In this document: positions 47,480 to 55,879 of the stretch, piece after piece
Layout: the number at the start of each line of letters is the position of its first letter
How positions within the stretch are numbered: the first letter of the stretch is position 1
Assembly: GCF_002101735.1 (NCBI RefSeq)
Contig: NZ_LQPE01000076.1
Span: forward strand, 38,823-102,822
Direction of reading: 5' to 3'
From: Mycobacterium kyorinense
GTDB lineage: Bacteria > Actinomycetota > Actinomycetes > Mycobacteriales > Mycobacteriaceae
DNA length: 64,000 nucleotides
The notes under the pieces: generated by a model
What the model was told of the DNA's origin: nothing
Database searches by the model: none
The model's input: the letters and a program-made list of their open reading frames with translations, nothing else
Made by a program: the position numbers and the translations under genes

Positions 47480-48792
47480 AAGGCAGGGTGCACTGGCTGG
47501 CGCTGCACGGGTTTGTCCGCGGAGTCGCCTCCGTCGCCGCCCGGCGAGGTGATCTGCAGTCGCGGCTGATCGCCGATCCCGCGGTGAAGGCGAATCCCGT
47601 GCCGTTCTACGAGGAGATCCGGCGGCGCGGCCCGTTGGTGCGAACCCGCATCGGCCATCTCACCGCGGATCACGCAGTGGCACATGAGCTTCTGCGATCG
47701 GACGACTTCCGGGTGCTCTCGATCGGGTCCAACTTGCCGGCGCCGCTGCGCTGGCTGGAGCGCCGCGCCCGCGACGACCTGCTGCACCCGCTGCGGCCGC
47801 CGTCGTTGCTGGCCGTCGAACCGCCGGAGCACACTCGCTACCGCAAGACCGTGTCGTCGGTCTTCACGCCTCGGGCGGTGGCCGCATTGCGGGATCGCGT
47901 CGAAGAGACCGCGAGCGCGCTCCTGGACCAGCTTGCCGGCGAGCCGGGTGTCGTCGACATCGTCGAGCGGTATTGCTCGCAGCTGCCGGTCGCGATCATC
48001 AGCGACATCTTGGGCGTGCCCGCACAGGACCGGGGCCACATCCTGGAGTTCGGTGAGTTGGCTGCGCCCAGTTTGGATTTCGGGCTCTCCTGGCAGCAAT
48101 ACCGGCAGGTGCAGGCGGGCATCGCGGGTTTCAACCGCTGGCTGGCCGAGCATCTGCGCCAGCTGCGGCGATCACCCGGCGACGATCTGATGAGCCAACT
48201 GATCCAGACGGCCGAAAGTGGTTCAGCAGAAACCTATTTGGACGAACACGAACTTCAAGCCACGGCCGGGCTGGTGTTGGCGGCCGGCTTCGAAACCACG
48301 GTGAACCTGCTGGGCAACGGAATTCGTTTGCTACTTGATGCGCCCGAGCATCTGCAGACGCTGCAGCAGCATCCGCACCTGTGGCCCAACGCGGTCGAGG
48401 AAATCCTGCGGCTGGAATCGCCGGTTCAGCTCACCGCGCGGGTGGCCGTCAAGGACACCGAAGTGGCCGAAACGGCCGTCATGCGCGGCGCGCTGGTGGT
48501 GATCTATCTCGGTGCCGCCAACCGCGACCCGGCGGTATTCGACGAGCCCGACCGCTTCGACCTCGAACGGGCCAATGCCAACCGGCATCTCGCGTTTTCC
48601 GGTGGGCGCCACTTCTGCCTTGGAGCAGCGCTGGCCCGAGCCGAGGGGGAGGTCGGGTTGCGGACCTTTTTCGAGCGCTTCCCCGAGGTGCGGCCGGCCG
48701 GGGCGGGCAGTCGACGCGACACCCGGGTGCTGCGAGGCTGGTCGTCGCTGCCGGTGGCGCTGGGCCCGGCGCGGTCGATGGCCGCGCGCTAA
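47476..48792 (+). CDS. cyp140: Cytochrome P450 CYP140
   Basis: 438 residues, the same length as M. tuberculosis CYP140A1 (Rv1880c). The GTG start overlaps the SDR-remnant stop (GTGA). P450 features: I-helix VLAAGFETTVNLLG, ExxR in VEEILRLESPV, and the haem loop FSGGRHFCLGAALAR with Cys381. The natural substrate is unknown; the SRPBCC and lost SDR neighbours suggest a lipid or polyketide pathway. Length and motifs indicate an intact enzyme even though its SDR partner is deleted. Confidence 0.9.
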   Translation: MKGRVHWLALHGFVRGVASVAARRGDLQSRLIADPAVKANPVPFYEEIRRRGPLVRTRIGHLTADHAVAHELLRSDDFRVLSIGSNLPAPLRWLERRARDDLLHPLRPPSLLAVEPPEHTRYRKTVSSVFTPRAVAALRDRVEETASALLDQLAGEPGVVDIVERYCSQLPVAIISDILGVPAQDRGHILEFGELAAPSLDFGLSWQQYRQVQAGIAGFNRWLAEHLRQLRRSPGDDLMSQLIQTAESGSAETYLDEHELQATAGLVLAAGFETTVNLLGNGIRLLLDAPEHLQTLQQHPHLWPNAVEEILRLESPVQLTARVAVKDTEVAETAVMRGALVVIYLGAANRDPAVFDEPDRFDLERANANRHLAFSGGRHFCLGAALARAEGEVGLRTFFERFPEVRPAGAGSRRDTRVLRGWSSLPVALGPARSMAAR

Positions 48793-48801
48793 CTATCGCC
48801 G

Positions 48802-48877
48802 CGAGACTGCCCGTACTGCGCCGAAACTGCGTCCACTGCTGGTTTTTCGCGAGCAGGACGCAGTGGGCGCAGTCTCG
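48802..48877. repeat. Nested palindrome between convergent genes; likely bidirectional terminator
   Basis: Outer arms CGAGACTGC (48802-48810) and GCAGTCTCG (48869-48877) enclose a second pair ACTGCGTCC (48826-48834) and GGACGCAGT (48856-48864). It lies between the convergent cyp140 and CocE genes. Its long complex arms resemble the dispersed palindromes found between genes in several non-tuberculous mycobacteria, and similar structures occur twice more in this window. Confidence 0.65.
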
Positions 48878-48892
48878 ATATGGCCAACCTCG

Positions 48893-50845
48893 TCACGCGA
48901 GGCTGTCCGGGTCGGCCAGCGGGATCACGATGTGCGACGGGGTGGCCCCACCCTGATGGACCTGATAGCGACCACCGGCCAGGGCCCGACGCGACGGCTT
49001 GGTGGGCACCAGGTTCGGAAAGTCGTAGGTGGTCAACGTAAGACACAACCGGTGATCGGGGGCGATCAACGCGGCGGTGGGAAATATCTCGACGTCGTAG
49101 CGGGTCACCTCGCCCGGGACGACGGGCTCGACGGCGGCGCGGGTGCTCAGGTGGTGCGGGCGCAGCACGGTGCCGTCGTCCAGATACCAGGTGCGATCCG
49201 GGTCCAGCGCACGATGCGAGCCGAGCAGCGCGCCCTGCGTCATCGGCCGGCTGGCGCCGTCGGGCGCGACGTCATCCAGGTAGGCCACCCACAGCGTCTC
49301 CGTCGTGTTGGCCGTCGCGTGCAGGGTCAGCGTGATCGGCCCGGCCACCAGTGTGGGCGAGCCGAACGGCTCGGTGGTGTAGGTCAGCGCCCCACGCTGT
49401 AGCCGCCGACTGTCCAGGTCGTAGCGGATCCGCCCGCCGCGCTGGGCCGCGAAGAAGCTGTTCAAGCCCAGGGTCCACTGCTCCAGGCTGCGGCCCGCCA
49501 GCGGGCCCCGCGCCTTGTAGTTGAGTGTCACGGCGCATTCGTCGTCGACGGGTTCGCGGGTCAGGCGGCTTTCCGGGGACAGATAGAAGCGAGTGGGCGT
49601 CGCCTCGGCAACCGGATATTCACGGGCGTGACACCACTGCGAACTGCCGATCGCTTGGAAGGTGAACGGCGATCCCGTCAACGCCGCGTCGGGATCGTCC
49701 TTGAGCCAGTGGTCGAACCAGCGCAGCTGCAGTGAATTCAGGTGCAGGCCACCGAAATTCGAAACGTGATACCACGGCCCCATCAGCAGCCGAAATTTGT
49801 CGGACACCGACTGGCCCGGTTCCATCGGCGAGCGCTGCGGCCGGCCGGCGAAAGCGTTCTGCAGTGTGGCGTAGTTGAGCGGGGCCCCCCGTTGGAAGGC
49901 GTCGTGCCAGCCGCCGACCAGGAACACCGCTACACCGTTGGCGGCGATATCCCCGATGACGGCACCCGGCCGCATCGCGTCCCAGAAGGTCCCGTCGTAC
50001 GCCACCTCGCCGCCCTTCATGGCGTCCGCGACCAGCGGGCCGAAGTAGCGGCGCTGGTCGCGACCGCGCTGCCGCACCGCGGTGAGCCCTCCGGATCGGG
50101 GCCGGGGATGCCCACCGGGGGTGAACAGCTCCAGCGTCGGGTTGACGACATTCAGCAGCGTGTAGACGGCGCCGTAGGCCCGGATGGTCCGCAAGTGCGG
50201 CACCCCGCCCATCGCCGCCGCGTCGCGGTAGAAGTCGTTCGCGGCCATCACCGGGAAGATGGCCTTCAGCGGCGAATCCGGCCCGACGGCGGCGGCGGTG
50301 AATAGCTGGTTGATCGCCAGGTAGGAGATACCGAACATGCCGACCCGGCCGCTGGAGTTGGGCAGCGTCGCCGCCCAGTTCACCAGCTCGACACCGTCTT
50401 GGGTCTGCTTGTCGCCGAACATCTGGAACGAACCGCCGGACGCGCCGGTGCCGCGGACGTCGACCATCGCCTCGATGTAGCCGCGTTTGATCAGATACGG
50501 CGTCGCGCCGCCGCCGATCTGCGCGGCCGGCGGCGGGGCCTTCTTGCCGTACGGCGTCACCGACAGCAGCACGGGAAACGGCCCGGTGGCGGGCCGCCCG
50601 GTGTCGAGGTCGGTCGGGTAATGGATGTCGGCGCGCAGCACGACGCCGTCGCTCATCGGGATTTCGACGTTGTGCCGCACAGCATGCCCGTAGACCGCGG
50701 GCCCCGGCGTCCAGGGCGAGAACGGCGAAGGACTCGCTTTGCGGGCGCGCACCGTAGCGGCCCGGCCGGCCACCGCCGTCGCGCCGAGAGCCGCTAGCGC
50801 CAACCCTGCCCGGCGCGCCAGCCGCAGCCCCCTTGTCTTGGGCAT
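48893..50845 (-). CDS. CocE/NonD-family X-Pro-dipeptidyl-peptidase-like hydrolase
   Basis: 650 residues. A possible export segment (LALAALGATAVAGRAATV) is preceded by basic residues and may be a Tat-like or membrane anchor. The peptidase-S15 hydrolase domain has VEIPMSDGVVLRADIHYP, YVEAMVDVRGTGASGG-type region (here YIEAMVDVRGTGASGG), nucleophile elbow FGISYLA, GGWHDAF and MGPWYHVSNFG (His). The C-terminal jelly-roll domain includes LVAGPITLTLHATANTT. Acts on acyl esters or peptides. ATG 50845 is preceded by GGAGGAAAAC. Substrate unknown. Confidence 0.88.
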   Translation of the reverse strand: MPKTRGLRLARRAGLALAALGATAVAGRAATVRARKASPSPFSPWTPGPAVYGHAVRHNVEIPMSDGVVLRADIHYPTDLDTGRPATGPFPVLLSVTPYGKKAPPPAAQIGGGATPYLIKRGYIEAMVDVRGTGASGGSFQMFGDKQTQDGVELVNWAATLPNSSGRVGMFGISYLAINQLFTAAAVGPDSPLKAIFPVMAANDFYRDAAAMGGVPHLRTIRAYGAVYTLLNVVNPTLELFTPGGHPRPRSGGLTAVRQRGRDQRRYFGPLVADAMKGGEVAYDGTFWDAMRPGAVIGDIAANGVAVFLVGGWHDAFQRGAPLNYATLQNAFAGRPQRSPMEPGQSVSDKFRLLMGPWYHVSNFGGLHLNSLQLRWFDHWLKDDPDAALTGSPFTFQAIGSSQWCHAREYPVAEATPTRFYLSPESRLTREPVDDECAVTLNYKARGPLAGRSLEQWTLGLNSFFAAQRGGRIRYDLDSRRLQRGALTYTTEPFGSPTLVAGPITLTLHATANTTETLWVAYLDDVAPDGASRPMTQGALLGSHRALDPDRTWYLDDGTVLRPHHLSTRAAVEPVVPGEVTRYDVEIFPTAALIAPDHRLCLTLTTYDFPNLVPTKPSRRALAGGRYQVHQGGATPSHIVIPLADPDSLA

Positions 50846-50896
50846 CGTTTTCCTCCCACATCGTCGGCTTCCCAGACTCTAGAGCGTGCCCATTAA

Positions 50897-50910
50897 TGGA
50901 CACGTGTCCA
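50897..50910. promoter_or_regulatory. Perfect 14-base palindrome, probable repressor operator
   Basis: TGGACACGTGTCCA reads the same on both strands. It lies between the divergent CocE hydrolase (52 bases) and the amidohydrolase-remnant/SnoaL-like operon (24 bases), with a TATATT element at about 50921 that could be its -10. Consistent with a TetR- or GntR-type operator; no regulator gene is adjacent. Confidence 0.55.
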
Positions 50911-50933
50911 GCGGCTTGGTTATATTGCCGGCT

Positions 50934-51062
50934 GTGACCTTCGACACGATCATTCGCAACGGCGCATCCACCGCGGTGCTCGGCAAGCGGCGCACCGGCA
51001 GCTTCCTGCGCGCCAAGACCGTGGCGGCCCCGACGAAAGGTGAGTTGGCCCATGCCAGTTGA
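50934..51062 (+). pseudogene. Amidohydrolase/D-aminoacylase remnant with internal deletion
   Basis: 42 codons from GTG 50934. The first residues, TFDTIIRNG, are the classical start of amidohydrolase-3/D-aminoacylase proteins. The rest (STAVLGKRRTGSFLRAK and a short tail) looks like the C-terminal end of such proteins. A gene of about 550 codons would have lost everything in between while staying in frame. Its TGA overlaps the start of the next gene by 11 bases, so it may still help translate that gene. The alternative is a real small peptide or chance. Confidence 0.45.
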
Positions 51063-51495
51063 GGACGCCGTACGCGGGCTGTGGCAGGCGTTGTCGGATC
51101 GGGACTGGGATGCGGTCAAGACCTTCCTGTCGGCGGACTGCATCTACGTGGACATGCCGGTTGGGCCGGCCCTGGCGGCGCGCGGTCCCGACGACATCGT
51201 CAAACGCCTCAAGGTCGGTCTGGAACCGTTGGCGCACTACGAAAACCACGACGGGCTGCTGGTATCTAACGGCGTGGACGCGATGTATGAGCACTCCGAG
51301 ACGTGGAAATGGGCCAGCGGCGAGACAGCGCTGCTCAAGTTCGTCAGCGTGCACCGCGTCGACGACGGCAAAGTGACGCTGTGGAAAGACTATTGGGACA
51401 TGGGCAGCATGACCGCGCAGGCGCCGCCTACCTGGTTGGAGGATCTGGCGACGGCGGATACCAGCTGGATATTTGATGCGACAGCACTGATCTGA
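51052..51495 (+). CDS. Limonene-epoxide-hydrolase/SnoaL-like (NTF2 fold) protein
   Basis: 147 residues from ATG 51052: PVEDAVRGLWQALSDRDWDA is the usual N-terminal helix, DCIYVDMPVGPALAARGPDD resembles the limonene-epoxide hydrolase pocket (candidate Asp, Arg and Asp for catalysis), and WKDYWDMGSM lies on the C-terminal strand. A cone-shaped NTF2 fold binding a small hydrophobic ligand is expected. It follows the amidohydrolase remnant in the same transcript. Epoxide hydrolysis is plausible but unproven. Confidence 0.75.
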   Translation: MPVEDAVRGLWQALSDRDWDAVKTFLSADCIYVDMPVGPALAARGPDDIVKRLKVGLEPLAHYENHDGLLVSNGVDAMYEHSETWKWASGETALLKFVSVHRVDDGKVTLWKDYWDMGSMTAQAPPTWLEDLATADTSWIFDATALI

Positions 51496-51500
51496 GCTGC

Positions 51501-51965
51501 TCAGATTGAGGTCAGCGTATTTCGCCGCGGATCACGCGGCGCGTACCGCACCTCGACGGGCTTACCGTCATAAAACATCCAGTTGGTTGCTCGCGTCGAA
51601 CACAGCTTGCCGGTGAAGGGTCGGCCCTGCTGGTCCTGGAACGAATAGAAGACGCGATAGACGGTGGTGCTCGGTGTCGCGCCTCGGCGCGTCGTAATCC
51701 GGGTGACTGCACCCGCAGCCGATTGCCCATGGCGCGCAAGCCAGTTCGCGCGCGCGGCTCGCCATAGCGTCCAAAGGCACGGAGCGCCGCAAAGGAGCGC
51801 AAGCAGGAGGAAAAAGAAACTCCTGCCGACGACAAGCCACAGGAACACGCTGCAAAGGGTGACTGGGACCATCCATTGCAGCGAGCTGTGGCACCACGCC
51901 AGCCGCGTCCAGAAGGAGGAGATCTCTGCTCGCTCCGGCGGCAAGGGCGGCCACGTCTGTCTCAC
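51501..51965 (-). CDS. DUF3592-like membrane protein
   Basis: 154 residues from GTG 51965. Two membrane helices near 30-65 (WMVPVTLCSVFLWLVVGR, FFFLLLALLCGAPCLWTL) are followed by a small beta-rich domain (TTVYRVFYSFQDQQGRPFTG, KPVEVRYAPRDPRRNTL), where VEVRYxPxxP is the DUF3592 hallmark. The ending is 5 bases from the convergent SnoaL-like gene. Function unknown. More A/T and Cys-rich codons than its neighbours, perhaps a recent gain. Confidence 0.7.
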   Translation of the reverse strand: MRQTWPPLPPERAEISSFWTRLAWCHSSLQWMVPVTLCSVFLWLVVGRSFFFLLLALLCGAPCLWTLWRAARANWLARHGQSAAGAVTRITTRRGATPSTTVYRVFYSFQDQQGRPFTGKLCSTRATNWMFYDGKPVEVRYAPRDPRRNTLTSI

Positions 51966-52105
51966 TTCTCGTGCCGTCCGTGCACGTCCAGACGCGGGGC
52001 TCGGCTGACCATGCCGCTGGTGGTGATCGCATCCTCGCAGCCGGTCGGAAGATCCTTGATCCGGCCCACGCTGAATAACTTACCCTCGGGCACCAACCAG
52101 GCCGA

Positions 52106-52546
52106 TTAGCCCTTGGCCTCGACCAGCTCCTTGAGGCGCTTGAGGGTTTGCGCCGCATTGCGGCCCACCTGCCGCACCGCGACCCGATCGGCGATGTAGC
52201 CGAGGAGCCCGCCCGGCGCCTGATAGGACAGCCGGAAGACCACTTTGGTGCGGCCCTGCCCCGCGTCGCGCAGCCGGAACCGGCCGCGCAGGCTCACCCC
52301 GGTGATCCCTACCCAGGCCAGATCGCGGGCCTCGTCGAATTCGACCACCTCGACCAGGCCGCCGACCGGCACCGAGCCGATCTTCCAGTGCACGGTGTAG
52401 CGGGCGCCGACACCGGGCGGTTGCTCGTTGGCGGTCTCCCAGCGCTCCAGGCTGGTCATGAACAACGGGTAGCAGTCGGGGTCGCTGACCACCTTCCACA
52501 CCGCGCCCCGTTCGGCGTCGATCACGCAACGGCGTTCGACACGCAT
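52106..52546 (-). CDS. SRPBCC (START-like) protein
   Basis: 146 residues: MRVERRCVIDAERGAVWKVV, DPDCYPLFMTSLERWETANE, a beta-sheet body (WKIGSVPVGGLVEVVEFDEA, TKVVFRLSYQAPGG) and a C-terminal helix (RNAAQTLKRLKELVEAKG). It binds a hydrophobic ligand in polyketide-cyclase-type proteins. ATG 52546 overlaps the stop of the upstream acyltransferase by one base (TGATG), so the two are coupled. This link suggests lipid handling. Confidence 0.85.
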   Translation of the reverse strand: MRVERRCVIDAERGAVWKVVSDPDCYPLFMTSLERWETANEQPPGVGARYTVHWKIGSVPVGGLVEVVEFDEARDLAWVGITGVSLRGRFRLRDAGQGRTKVVFRLSYQAPGGLLGYIADRVAVRQVGRNAAQTLKRLKELVEAKG

Positions 52547-53379
52547 CAGCCGAGCACCGGGAATCGACGTTCGGCAGCAAGCCGATCCACGCCCGCCTGC
52601 AGGCTCGCCATCACCTTGTCGTGCACAGCCTGATCGTCGCCGTCGACGTCGATGGGCTCTTGCACCTCGACCGCGATCTTGGCCGGCAGCGGAATGTGCC
52701 CGGCCAGGTCGCTGATGTTCAGCCCCCACGGCAACGCCAGCGAGATCGGAATGCTCTTGAGCCGCAGCAGTTTATCCGTCATCAGCAGCTTGGCCAGCCA
52801 CTGCCCGCGGGACAGGAACAGCGCGGTCTCCTGGCCGCCGACGCTGGCGACCGGCACAATCGGCACACCGGTCTCACGCGCCAGCCGCACGTATCCCATC
52901 CGCCCGCCGAAGTCGACGGTGTGGCGTTCCCAGGACGGCCGGAACACTTCGTAGTCGCCACCGGGATAGACCAGCAACGCCGCCCCGGATTCCAGTGCCA
53001 GGCGAGCGTTTTCGGGATTGGCGGCGACGGTGCCGAACTTGCGCAGCCAGCCCAGCGGCGGCGCCGAGACGACGAGATTATGGGCCAGCTGGTAGAAGGG
53101 CCGCTCGACGCCGAAGTACGAACAGAACGCCAGCGTGAACACGAACGTGTCGGGCGGCACATTGCCGCCGCTGTGGTTGCCGACCAGCAGCACCGGCCCC
53201 TCGGCCGGGATGCGGTCCAGGCCGCGCACGTCGGCCCGGAAATACAGCGACGCCAGCAGCCAGGTCCCGGGCAGCTGGTCGCGGATGTAGTCGGGATCGC
53301 GCTGGTCGAGGTCGGCCGTGGGCACTCGCGACGCCACCTGCGTGCGGACCCACTCCAGCACATCGCCGAGTCCGGCCAT
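52546..53379 (-). CDS. PlsC-like lysophospholipid acyltransferase
   Basis: 277 residues. The glycerol-3-phosphate/lysophospholipid acyltransferase core has VLLVGNHSGGNVPPDTFVFT (catalytic His region, in the DGAT2-like GNHSGG form), LVYPGGDYEVFRPSWER and GVPIVPVASVGGQE. Residues 40-60 may touch the membrane. It transfers acyl chains in phospholipid or acylglycerol synthesis. It is coupled to the SRPBCC gene downstream. ATG 53379 starts 18 bases from the convergent side of the amidohydrolase-glnA3 operon end. Confidence 0.85.
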   Translation of the reverse strand: MAGLGDVLEWVRTQVASRVPTADLDQRDPDYIRDQLPGTWLLASLYFRADVRGLDRIPAEGPVLLVGNHSGGNVPPDTFVFTLAFCSYFGVERPFYQLAHNLVVSAPPLGWLRKFGTVAANPENARLALESGAALLVYPGGDYEVFRPSWERHTVDFGGRMGYVRLARETGVPIVPVASVGGQETALFLSRGQWLAKLLMTDKLLRLKSIPISLALPWGLNISDLAGHIPLPAKIAVEVQEPIDVDGDDQAVHDKVMASLQAGVDRLAAERRFPVLG

Positions 53380-53410
53380 AACCGCCGTTTATACCCAGCC
53401 TCGCGTCACG

Positions 53411-54520
53411 TCAAACGCCGTAGATGCGTGCCGCGTTGGCATGCCCGATCAGGTCGACCACCCGGATCGCGTCGCGTTCACTCCACACGTCGTCAGCCAC
53501 GAAACGACTCAATACCCGGCCAATACCCCTGCGCCACAACGCCGCACCGAGAAAATGCAGCTCCGCCGGACCGAACCCGTCCGACGAGTAGACGATCTTG
53601 CGGAACGGCGCCAGCTCTAGCAGCCGGGCGATGAACGCCGGAGCGCGGGCCCCCAGGTAGTTGATCGAGAGCCCGCCGTCGAGGTAGACGTTGTTGAACG
53701 CCTGCGCCAGATAGCCGGCTTCGCGCTCGTAGGGATAGCAATGCAGCAGCACGATCGGCGTGTCACCCGACCGGCGCAGGAAGTCCAGCAGATACAGCGG
53801 GTTGGCCAGGTGCAGATCGCAGTCCCGGTCGCCGAACCCGACGTGGAACTGCAGCGGCTTGCCCAGCCGCAGCGCCTGGTGCAGCCCGAACCGCAGCAGG
53901 ACCCGGTCGCGCAGTCGGGTGCCGCCGCGCTGACGCCACCGGGCCGCGGCGTCGCTGACCTCCGCAGCCGACGGCTCGGTCAAGTCACCGGCGAATCCGC
54001 CGCGGTAAGCCAGGATGGATTTGGTGCCGACGGCAGTCACCGTGCGCCGGTGCAGGATCTCCTCGAACGCCGAAGCGTAGTCGCCGGGCGCCTGCGCGGC
54101 CTGCTCGGCCACCTGCTCCAGACGTACCACCTCGTGCGCGCGTGTTGCGGACAGGTCGGCGAGCCGTTGTACGTCGGCGACACCCTCGGCGTACCCGGTG
54201 TCCACCAGCCAGTCCGATACGCCGGCGGCCCGCAGGAAAATACCGGCCAGCTCGAGCTCGCTGAACTGGCACCGTCGCTCCCAATACTCGTCGGCGCCAG
54301 CGTGTTTGGCCAAGCCGAGAAGCGGCGCGCAGTGGGCACGCACCGCAAACCCGAGTTGCGAGTCGAATCCGGAGTCGAAATCGGCCAGCGGTTCGGTGTT
54401 GGCCTCGTTGAGGCCGTTCTCGAACCGCGCCCGGTCCCCCGCCGCCAGCCAGCAACCGTGGACATGCTGATCGACCAGCGGCACGTCGGCCACATGCCGC
54501 GCCAGCTCAGACACGCTCAC
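53411..54520 (-). CDS. Amidohydrolase family 2 protein, Rv1879-like (FluG N-domain type)
   Basis: 369 residues from GTG 54520, overlapping the glnA3 stop by four bases (GTGA). Metal ligands in VPLVDQHVHGCW (HxH) and IVLLHCYPYEREAGY, with YSSDGFGPAELH near the C-terminus, give the amidohydrolase-2 site. In fungi and plants, FluG/NodGS fuses such a domain to a type I glutamine synthetase; here they are adjacent, coupled genes. M. tuberculosis Rv1879-Rv1878 has the same pair. The joint substrate is probably an amide or gamma-glutamyl compound. Confidence 0.88.
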   Translation of the reverse strand: MSVSELARHVADVPLVDQHVHGCWLAAGDRARFENGLNEANTEPLADFDSGFDSQLGFAVRAHCAPLLGLAKHAGADEYWERRCQFSELELAGIFLRAAGVSDWLVDTGYAEGVADVQRLADLSATRAHEVVRLEQVAEQAAQAPGDYASAFEEILHRRTVTAVGTKSILAYRGGFAGDLTEPSAAEVSDAAARWRQRGGTRLRDRVLLRFGLHQALRLGKPLQFHVGFGDRDCDLHLANPLYLLDFLRRSGDTPIVLLHCYPYEREAGYLAQAFNNVYLDGGLSINYLGARAPAFIARLLELAPFRKIVYSSDGFGPAELHFLGAALWRRGIGRVLSRFVADDVWSERDAIRVVDLIGHANAARIYGV

Positions 54521-55869
54521 ACGCTCCAAGCCATCCGGAACTTGTCTGCCAGCTCCGCGGGATCCAGGTGCGCGTAGCGCTCGTGCTCGAGACGGCGGAC
54601 GGCGACAATCACGTCGACTGCGGGGTCGCCCAGAATGGTCCGCATCCGAGCTGAATTGTCCAGTGCGGCAATGGCTTCCGGTTGTGCCTGGGGCAGCTGG
54701 ACGACGCAGTCGCGGTTGCGGTCGGAATCCGAGAGTGCCGCCGGGTCCACCGTGGTTTCCGGCGACAGTGTCGCGTTGCGGGTAATTCCGTCCAGTGCCA
54801 GCCCGAGAATCGCCGCCGACGCGAAATACGGGTTGGCCGACGGGTCGACCACCTTCACTTCGACGTTCCCGCCGTACGGGTTGGCCGGGCCCTCGGCGAC
54901 GAAACGCAGTGCCGCTTCCCGGTTCTCGGCGCCCCAGCACGCGTAAGCGCCGGCCCAATTGCCGGGCCGGGTCCGCAAACCGGACACGATCGAGCCGCAC
55001 AGGACTCCCTGTGCCTCCGGCAATCCGTCGAGCACACCGGCCAGCGCACTCTCGCCGGCCGCCGTCATGCCATGCGCGCCGCTCCCGCCGGAGAACAGCG
55101 GCCCCTCGCTGGTTGTCAGCGAAAAATGCTGGTGTGCACCGGATCCCACGCTGTCTGCGAACGGCGCCGGCGACAAGCTGACCCGCAGCCCGTGCCGCCG
55201 AGCCGCCCGGCCGATGAGAATCCGGGTCAGCACCAACTGATCGGCGGCCGCCACAGGCGATTGCGGCGTCAACGAGATCTCGAACTGGTTGACGCCGTAC
55301 TCGGGATGGAACTGCTCGATTCCCACACCGGCCACGGTGGCGGCGGCGGACACGTCACGAACGAACGCCTCGCGCTCGAGGACACCAGCCAGACCGTAGG
55401 GCGCCCACAGCGTGGACGGCAGCCTGCCGCCGTCGGGATCGACCAACATGAATTCGATTTCGTGCCCGACGACGGCGTTGATGCCCTGCTCGGCCAGCGC
55501 TGCCTCGACCCGCTGCAGCGTCCCGCGACTACACGCCGGAACCGGCGTGCCGTCCTGCTCGAAGAATCCGGCCGGTGCCCAGGCCAGCCCGTCGCCGATG
55601 ATGCGCAGCGCGGACGGATCGATGCGGACACGCTGATCACCGACCACGCCGATGCGGTCGGTGAACGCGATGCCGGTCTGGTCGATGGCGAAGGCATGCC
55701 AGACCAGGCTGGCGCCCATGCCCGGCACGGCGAATGTGTTGGTGCGACGTATCGGCACCGCCTTGGCCAGGATGAGCCCGGCCGGGTTGACGACGGTGCC
55801 GACGACCGCATCCACCCCTTCGGCCTCCAGCTGCGCGATTGCGGCGGCGGCAAGCGGGGCGGTGGTCAC
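54517..55869 (-). CDS. glnA3: Glutamine synthetase-like GlnA3
   Basis: 450 residues of the GS type I fold: VVGHEIEFMLVDPDGGRLP (N-terminal side of the metal site), SLSPAPFADSVGSGAHQHFS (the HxH-like metal site), GLRTRPGNWAGAYACWGAEN in the nucleotide region, and GGNVEVKVVDPSANPYFASA near the C-terminus. The Tyr adenylylation segment of GlnA1 is absent. Relatives of GlnA3 glutamylate polyamines or other amines rather than ammonia; its gene pair supports a FluG-like role. Length equals M. tuberculosis GlnA3 (450). GTG 55869 start. Confidence 0.9.
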   Translation of the reverse strand: MTTAPLAAAAIAQLEAEGVDAVVGTVVNPAGLILAKAVPIRRTNTFAVPGMGASLVWHAFAIDQTGIAFTDRIGVVGDQRVRIDPSALRIIGDGLAWAPAGFFEQDGTPVPACSRGTLQRVEAALAEQGINAVVGHEIEFMLVDPDGGRLPSTLWAPYGLAGVLEREAFVRDVSAAATVAGVGIEQFHPEYGVNQFEISLTPQSPVAAADQLVLTRILIGRAARRHGLRVSLSPAPFADSVGSGAHQHFSLTTSEGPLFSGGSGAHGMTAAGESALAGVLDGLPEAQGVLCGSIVSGLRTRPGNWAGAYACWGAENREAALRFVAEGPANPYGGNVEVKVVDPSANPYFASAAILGLALDGITRNATLSPETTVDPAALSDSDRNRDCVVQLPQAQPEAIAALDNSARMRTILGDPAVDVIVAVRRLEHERYAHLDPAELADKFRMAWSV

Positions 55870-55879
55870 GCGCGGCGGA

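Noticed and set aside
51966..52105. Short plus-strand frame encoding MPLVVIASSQPVGRSLI and a tail
   Set aside because: About 30 codons without a ribosome site or family; lies between two convergent or divergent genes and is probably chance.
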